From: Pseudocercospora fijiensis CIRAD86
Lineage: Eukaryota > Ascomycota > Dothideomycetes > Mycosphaerellales > Mycosphaerellaceae
Length of the DNA stretch: 64,000 nt
NCBI RefSeq assembly: GCF_000340215.1
Contig: NW_006921539.1
Location: 64,471 to 128,470, forward strand
Reading direction: 5' to 3'
Of the stretch, positions 58,458-64,000 are shown one piece after another. The position numbers were made by a program, and so were the translations under genes. Below the pieces are notes generated by a model, which saw only the letters and a list, made by a program, of their open reading frames with translations, was not told the DNA's origin and ran no database searches. How positions within the stretch are numbered: the stretch's first letter is position 1; every line of letters begins with the position of its first letter.

Positions 58458-58837
58458 GGCTAGAAGAATATCAGGAGTGTGTGTGGGGCTCTGCTACGAG
58501 ACTGTCCGAGCAGATCCGGAGCACGACGACACGATCGCGCGTTGGAATCAAGCAGTTGACGCGTGTGTCGCGATGACGGAGCGGAGCACTGATCGTTCTG
58601 AGGCACGCGAGCAGGGGTCTCTGAGGCCTGACGCTGACGTAGCCAGGCCCATCATCCATGCAGGACGCACGGCACGGATGAGCACGAGCAAATGTACGCG
58701 CAAGTGCAGGGGCCGGTGCAGGGAGCAAGTTCCCGCCTGCTCTGCATCTCACTCCTGCAGCCTCTTCTCACGCAACTACTCCTGCCTTCACCTGGAGACC
58801 ACAGCTTGGACTTGGAGACGATAAGCAATATTACCAC

Positions 58838-60250
58838 ATGGCGGAAGACGGTAGCAAGGTAAGCAGAACTCAACGATCTCGCGTGGTCATGCAAGGGGCC
58901 GCAGCGGCAGCGGCAGCGGCAGCGGCAGCAGGCAGCAGGCAGAAGTGAAACGCAAACAGTTGCAAGGCATGAACAAAGGCACAAAGTCAGCGGCTGACAC
59001 CAAGCTCGTGTACTGTACAGGCCGCAGCCGCCTACTTGATCGATCCATTGAATGCACCTCAGCCCGCCGACGAGACTGGCCCGGGCACGCACTTTGGCAG
59101 CACATTCGATCCCGCCCACAAAGCCAATGCCCCCGCCCTGCCCAAAACCTCCACCGGTCGCTCATCCGCGAGCAACAACCCATACCGCAAATCGATCGAC
59201 AAGCATGGCATACCGGAAAAGACTGGCGCATCATCGCACACCCGAGCACTGAGCGGCGCAAGCAATAGCGGGAGACGGAGAAGTCCTCGCGAGGAGTTTC
59301 CCAACTACCGCGCTGAGGCATTTGGCGACTTTGAGCCAGCACCGCGCAGTCGCAGTGGAAGCCATGGCAAGCCGCCGCCATCTTATGAGCATGCCACTGG
59401 CTCTGCCCCAGGCTCTCCAAAACAACACCGCAGACGCACATCCTCCTTGAACCAGCGATACCCAGGCGATGAGAGTACTGAGCCTCTGGAGAGAATCAGA
59501 CGCGATAGCTTGAGGGCCCACCGCTCGCCGCATCTTAGAAAGAAGCATCAGCCGGGAGCCGACACCATCGACCGCCTTGACCCTGCTATTGGAGGCCGTG
59601 CTTACCATCATGAGGGCCCATATGATGCCGCGCTGCTAGCCAGAAATACTAGTTATAAGTCTTCGCCAGTAGCCGCATTGCAGAAGTCGAACGAAGAAGC
59701 GCTCAAAGCTACGCCTGCAGAGAATGTTAAGGACAGTCTTGACAGGCACAAACCGCTCGACGGTGTTGCTGTGGTACCTCCAGGCATGCCAGACCGCTTT
59801 GGCAGGACTTACAACTATGAGGAAGGAGCCGACCTCATGCACGAGGACAATCCAGATGGACCGGGCTACAAGCGTTGGAGTGGAAAGGTGAGATACCGCC
59901 TACCCAATGGGCACTGGCGCAATGCTAACGAGGCGCAGGAATACTCACCAGACGATCTTAAGGGGAAGGGTGAGCCATCCTTCTCTCTCAACAAGGCCTA
60001 CAAGGCACACACCATCAACGACAACGGTATCGAAATGGCCAACGGCGATCAGATGTATAAGAACCGCAAGCAGAATGGCTCCGTAGACAACCGTGATCCA
60101 GTTGATATTGCTAGCGGAGAAGGCCGTTCCGTCGATGCGGAGATCGCTCATACCAACGACAGAGATTCTGGAATGCAGCGGAAAGGCAGTCTGCGAGATG
60201 GGTTGAAGAGGCGAATTGGTAGCTTGCGCAAGAAGCCAGCCGAGCGTTAA
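58838..60250 (+). CDS. Pal1-like cell-morphology family protein
   Basis: A 21-base first exon (58,838-58,858, MAEDGSK) is joined over a 162-base intron (58,859-59,020) to one long exon (59,021-60,250), 416 residues in all. GADTIDRLDPAIGGRAYHHEGPYD around residues 180-205 (two pieces: TIDRLD and YHHEGPYDAALLARN) resembles the core of the fungal Pal1 family, whose S. pombe member acts at growing cell tips and endocytic sites. PGMPDRFGRTYNYEEGADL is another conserved block. The rest is polar, basic and probably disordered, with Ser/Arg-rich patches suited to phosphorylation. The intron holds a GCN repeat. Homology is judged from motifs; role is inference. Confidence 0.75.
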
Positions 60251-61333
60251 GTTTGCCATGTTTTAGGGAGGGAAGCTCTTGAGGCACATGTTCCTGGGCT
60301 GACGGGCCTGAAGAGGACACACAGTTGGACTACATGGCGAAAGTTTTGATCACGCGTCAGATTGTATCATGATGAACAGCATATGATGGAGTTTACAGGC
60401 AAACAGCGATAGAAGGAGCAAGATACGATGCAGATATGACGATACACAGATCTCAACGATGTATTCACGCGTCTGACAAAACAATCCATGTACAATCGTG
60501 AAGCAAGCGAAGCGTTGCCACTTGGGCGAGGAGTTAATGACAACAGCTCTGGCCCTATTGCCTCTGCCACCCAGCCTTGCCTTCTTCACGACCACTTACG
60601 CCATTTCCCAACAAACATAGAAAAATCCCCTTTCACCACTGAAGTCCATCATGTCATTCCGTAAAGCACGGCAACCGCAACAAGTCACCGACGAGTGACA
60701 TCCCATAGTGTCCTCCTATCAAACCCGATCAATCATCCGTCGGAACAAATCCCTCACTAACCTCGCCATGCCCTCGCCATCCCATCCCATCCCCCCCAAA
60801 CCAGAACCAGCAGCTCATCCACGCCCACCTCCTCAACCTAATCCCCCACCACCACCAAAAACCAGGCGACTATCCTGATTTGTTTTTTTCCGACTAGATT
60901 AGGGAAATTTAAAGAAAAGAAAATTGCAGAGAGAAACTTGGCGGGGGAGGCGGATACGGAAATTACAGGCGAAGCGGAGATGGGGAATGGGAACGGGACG
61001 GGAGATGGGAAAGGTTAGATATTCTTGTTGCAACTCTTACTACGCTTGAGAGTGAAGAAAGAGTTGTTAGGTATAATTCGGGGGATTTGATGAAAGAGTG
61101 ATGTGGAAGTACAGCTTGGACAGTTGTGGTGTTCATACCATTGGTTTAACAGGATCGAGATTCCAGATGGCGCATCCTCGTTCGTAGCTATGTATATTCT
61201 AGCAATTCTTCTATACGGAAAACAGCGAGTACCGAAAAGCCTTCATGATGTCCATGTGCATGATGTGACCAATGTCAATAAGATATCTTGATCGCCTCTG
61301 TAAGCATAAAGATTTCTCTCGGAGCTGATTCCG
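60251..61333. other. Convergent intergenic region with strong strand asymmetry
   Basis: The + strand is C/A-rich at about 60,660-60,880 (many CCATCCC and CCACC words) and switches at about 60,890 to a purine-rich stretch to about 61,080 (GGGAATGGGAACGGGACGGG). No coding frame is convincing on either strand. It lies between two genes that end toward each other. Confidence 0.6.
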
Positions 61334-64000
61334 TCAATCGACTTTGGCCTGGGTAGTGGCCGTAGTTGTGTTCCCATCATCATCAGTCGCCGTAGCTGTG
61401 GCCGTAATAGAAATTCCTTGTAGGGGGTTCCTGTTATCCTTACAAACCTTCTCCAACATCATTGTGACGTTCTTCGTCAATTCACCAGCACGACGCAAAG
61501 CCTCGCCAGCGTATATCGTGGCATCAGCAGCATCCCTAGCCATCCGCATTAGGAGTTTTGTGACTTCTGGGCTCTGACCATCTAGCGCATTCGACTGCAG
61601 AATCTCTGCGATACTGGCAAGCGCTTCTGCCGGCGACTTCGCAGGGACAGGTCTGTCTGGTGCAGAACTATCGCGCATCGAGGCCGAAGTCAATTCTTTG
61701 ATGCTTGATGTGCTATTGGTACGTTGACTCAGCAAATAGTCGATCTTAGCCTCCAGCCGGGCGATGCCGGGGTCCTTTGCTACAGCTGCAGCGGTGGCAT
61801 CTGAGATGATTCGAAGAGGATCGCCAGAATCTTCTTCTGGAGGCGGTGGAGGCGGCGGTGGCGGCGGTGGAAAGTCCTCCATCTCTTCATCGGATACTAT
61901 TGCATCATCGTCTCCAGCTTCTGTCGGCGACATTGGTCCATACACAGCTTCGATAGCTTCTTTCGCTTCACGGTTCGATGTTTCTCGCAATCGCTCCTCA
62001 ATGTAAGCCTCCTTTGCCTGTTCCTCATCCTCCGAAGTAAACTCGGTAAGTGGTGAGGTTTCGCGAGAAGAATCGGCATCATTCGTCTCGGCGCCTTCTC
62101 TCTCGGCATTGTCTGCCGAATTCCAGCTTGCGTTTGAGCCGCGTCGGGCGGCCTTTCTGCGTTTGTTCGCTCGTCTGGCATCCTCGAGGTCGGCCTCTTC
62201 GGCTTCTTCAGATGATGAGCGCGACTCGCGGCTACGTTTGCCCCTTCCATGCACGCCTCTCCGATGCTGGTTCATGTTGTCATGTCGCGCGAAAGCTTTG
62301 CCACAGTCCGGGCATTTGACGTCCTTCTTGCCGTCATGTACTGATCGGGCGTGCCTGACAGCATGGCCTGGTTTGCTGAAGAGAGAGGTACAACCCGTCT
62401 CCTTCGCCATGGGACATGGCCATCGATTGTGCAACCTGTCGTAAGCAACCTCAGATTGATCGGTAGGATAGCGTGTTCGCAACCGTTTCCTCACAGGCTC
62501 ATGCTCGGATTCGTCCTCAGATTCCTGCACCTGCTCTTGCTCTTCCTCGTCTTCCTCATCCTCGTCGTCCTCCTCGGTCTCCTCGGTCTCTATACGCTTC
62601 TTCCGTGCGGGCGCTTTCGCTTTCGCTTTCTTCTGTTGCTTTTTGCGAGCAGAACTCTCGGCTTCCTCATGTTTGCCAAGATCCTCTATTTCCTGCAACT
62701 GCTCCATGAAAAGCTTCAAGCTCGTTTTGGCGGCAGGCGTATGCTCCAAGATGGTGCGCATGATTTCCAAGGCCGACTCGCGGGCATTGAGTTGTCGCAC
62801 ATTGGCCTCCGATGGAAGTGGCTTGTCATGCTGCAGGAGTTGCTGCACGGAAGGCTCATATTGAAGGTCACCAAGAATTTTGGTCACCAGCGGATCCGCA
62901 TGTGGTTGTCGGGCTTGTTTCTCAGATGGGGCTGCATTGTCGCTGGGGCCGTCTGCGGAAGTCACAGCCGCTTGCGGACGCTTGCGAGCCATATCTGCGG
63001 CAGGTGGGGGAGGAGGAAGTGGTGTGCTGCTGCTCCAATCTTCTGCGGCGTCTGGCGGCTCAGGACTGCGAATCTCAGAATCATTTGTTGGATCGGTGAG
63101 AGGTGAGGATGCACTCGAATCTGCGAGAGGCGTTGATGCACTCGAGTCTGCGAGAGACGTTTGGTCGGTTGCCGGCTGTGGCTGCGTTGACGTCGTGGCC
63201 GTGCTATCGTTATCAACTGCGGCGTTGCTGGCTTCCGCGTGCACATGTAGCTCGGTACTCTCGCCCACCAGCGTCGCATCCTCGTCCTCTTGCTCTGGAG
63301 CAGGCGGTCGTTGTGGTGAAGCTCCCGCTTTGGCCTGGCGAACTTCCTCTCCTCCCTCTCGTGGTGTTTCGGCCGCGTGCTTCTGCACACCGACCTGCTT
63401 CTTGCCGTCTTGCCACTCCTTCCCTCCCTTGCAATTGGCACATTTACACCCAGGCGGATCATACCGAATCTCCTCAGGCGACGCCGGTTCTCGATGTTTG
63501 GAGGTTTTTGGTGGAGGCGGCCTCTTCGAAGAGGTCCCTTGTTGCCCTGTAGCCTTTCCTTGCGCGCGCACCGCCCCGGCTTCCTCTTCCCGATCCTTGA
63601 TCTCCTTCTTGGCCGCCCTCACAAACTCTTGAAAGCGTGCGTTGTCTTCTTCGTTGGCTGTCTGAGTGAGGATCTTCTCGAGAAGCTCGCGCAGTTCCGA
63701 ATCGTGCATTGACTCCTGATGTATCTGCCGCACACACATGGCCAGCTCGACCTTGCCCACTTCCATGGCCCTCTCACAAGCGGCATCGACTACACGCTCC
63801 AGCTCCTTGTCCGCATATTCATACACGCGGAACCCATCAACGCCTGGGGCTGTTTTGAAGCCGTCAGGGATATCATCCCACTCGCATTCGTTGTGATTGA
63901 ACTTCCACTGCCATTCTGCGGCTGTCATCTTCGACCAGATCTTGATCCATCTTCGCATGAGACGATCGTATTCTGAGCCCTCCTCATGGCCTCGTCTGCG
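61334..64000 (-). CDS. Large C2H2 zinc-finger protein, 5' end possibly outside the window
   Basis: At least 874 residues from an ATG at 63,958. The frame stays open to the window edge, so the true start may lie beyond it. Two C2H2 fingers sit near residues 520-580 (CPMAKETGCTSLFSKPGHAVRH; VKCPDCGKAFARHDNMNQH), the second canonical. They are flanked by a long acidic tract (EETEEDDEDEEDEEEQEQ), basic RKKQQKKAKAKAPARKKR, and low-complexity Pro (PPPPPPPPPPP near 61,850) and Ser/Thr-rich regions. These suggest a nuclear DNA-binding regulator (inference). A Cys-rich patch CKCANCKGG lies nearer the N-terminus. I do not recognise an orthologue. Confidence 0.8.
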   Translation of the reverse strand, partial: RRRGHEEGSEYDRLMRRWIKIWSKMTAAEWQWKFNHNECEWDDIPDGFKTAPGVDGFRVYEYADKELERVVDAACERAMEVGKVELAMCVRQIHQESMHDSELRELLEKILTQTANEEDNARFQEFVRAAKKEIKDREEEAGAVRAQGKATGQQGTSSKRPPPPKTSKHREPASPEEIRYDPPGCKCANCKGGKEWQDGKKQVGVQKHAAETPREGGEEVRQAKAGASPQRPPAPEQEDEDATLVGESTELHVHAEASNAAVDNDSTATTSTQPQPATDQTSLADSSASTPLADSSASSPLTDPTNDSEIRSPEPPDAAEDWSSSTPLPPPPPAADMARKRPQAAVTSADGPSDNAAPSEKQARQPHADPLVTKILGDLQYEPSVQQLLQHDKPLPSEANVRQLNARESALEIMRTILEHTPAAKTSLKLFMEQLQEIEDLGKHEEAESSARKKQQKKAKAKAPARKKRIETEETEEDDEDEEDEEEQEQVQESEDESEHEPVRKRLRTRYPTDQSEVAYDRLHNRWPCPMAKETGCTSLFSKPGHAVRHARSVHDGKKDVKCPDCGKAFARHDNMNQHRRGVHGRGKRSRESRSSSEEAEEADLEDARRANKRRKAARRGSNASWNSADNAEREGAETNDADSSRETSPLTEFTSEDEEQAKEAYIEERLRETSNREAKEAIEAVYGPMSPTEAGDDDAIVSDEEMEDFPPPPPPPPPPPEEDSGDPLRIISDATAAAVAKDPGIARLEAKIDYLLSQRTNSTSSIKELTSASMRDSSAPDRPVPAKSPAEALASIAEILQSNALDGQSPEVTKLLMRMARDAADATIYAGEALRRAGELTKNVTMMLEKVCKDNRNPLQGISITATATATDDDGNTTTATTQAKVD

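Noticed and set aside
61764..62006. Glycine-rich protein on the + strand
   Set aside because: It is the antisense of the polyproline tract of the zinc-finger gene.
1..64000. tRNA, rRNA or other structural RNA genes
   Set aside because: I saw no convincing cloverleaf or rRNA sequence by eye; a tRNAscan/Infernal run would be decisive.

Overview
The window looks like nuclear DNA of a filamentous ascomycete, most likely a dothideomycete-type plant-associated mould (the class is an inference). The evidence is short introns (mostly 48-87 bases) with GT/GC...CTRAY...AG signals, fungal gene families (OPT transporter, 2EXR/F-box-like protein, Pal1-like protein, USB1, MMSDH), and transposons carrying a strong CpA-to-TpA signature. 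In the transposons TAG and TAA stand where TGG, CAG and CAA codons belong, on both strands, which is what repeat-induced point mutation (RIP) produces.

Layout. 1-17,240 is a RIP-degraded transposon nest. It holds a decayed histone H3-like gene (about 1,594-2,230), a 12.2-kb Ty3/gypsy element (2,951-15,154) with 279-base LTRs, and a truncated inverted copy of the same family (15,640-17,238). The gypsy element has an unusual three-module body: gag-protease, pol and an extra unrecognised ORF, bracketed by four copies of one 27-base palindrome. 17,736-20,676 is an intact eight-exon oligopeptide transporter gene. 21,165-36,137 is a second nest: a complete PIF/Harbinger element, then a Ty1/copia element interrupted by a LINE. 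36,376-39,718 holds an ACC-synthase-like aminotransferase and an M61-type peptidase, tail to tail. 39,868-43,692 is a Mutator-like (MULE) element. From 43,761 to the end is a gene-rich region: S10 serine carboxypeptidase, SnoaL-like protein, small cysteine-rich secreted protein, FAD monooxygenase, M28 aminopeptidase, 2EXR/F-box-like protein, methylmalonate-semialdehyde dehydrogenase, USB1, Pal1-like protein, and a large C2H2 zinc-finger protein running to the window edge.

Removing the transposons at their target-site duplications restores a compact ancestral order: OPT(-) / ACS-like(+) / M61(-) / S10(+). Both TE clusters sit exactly in the two short divergent promoters of this set. The OPT transporter, M61, S10 and M28 peptidases together suggest a neighbourhood that releases and takes up peptides (inference).

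Intron positions were worked out by hand from splice signals, reading frame and family motifs. Frame sums were checked for the OPT, ACS-like, S10, M28, MMSDH, USB1, Pal1-like and small secreted protein genes. No database search was possible.
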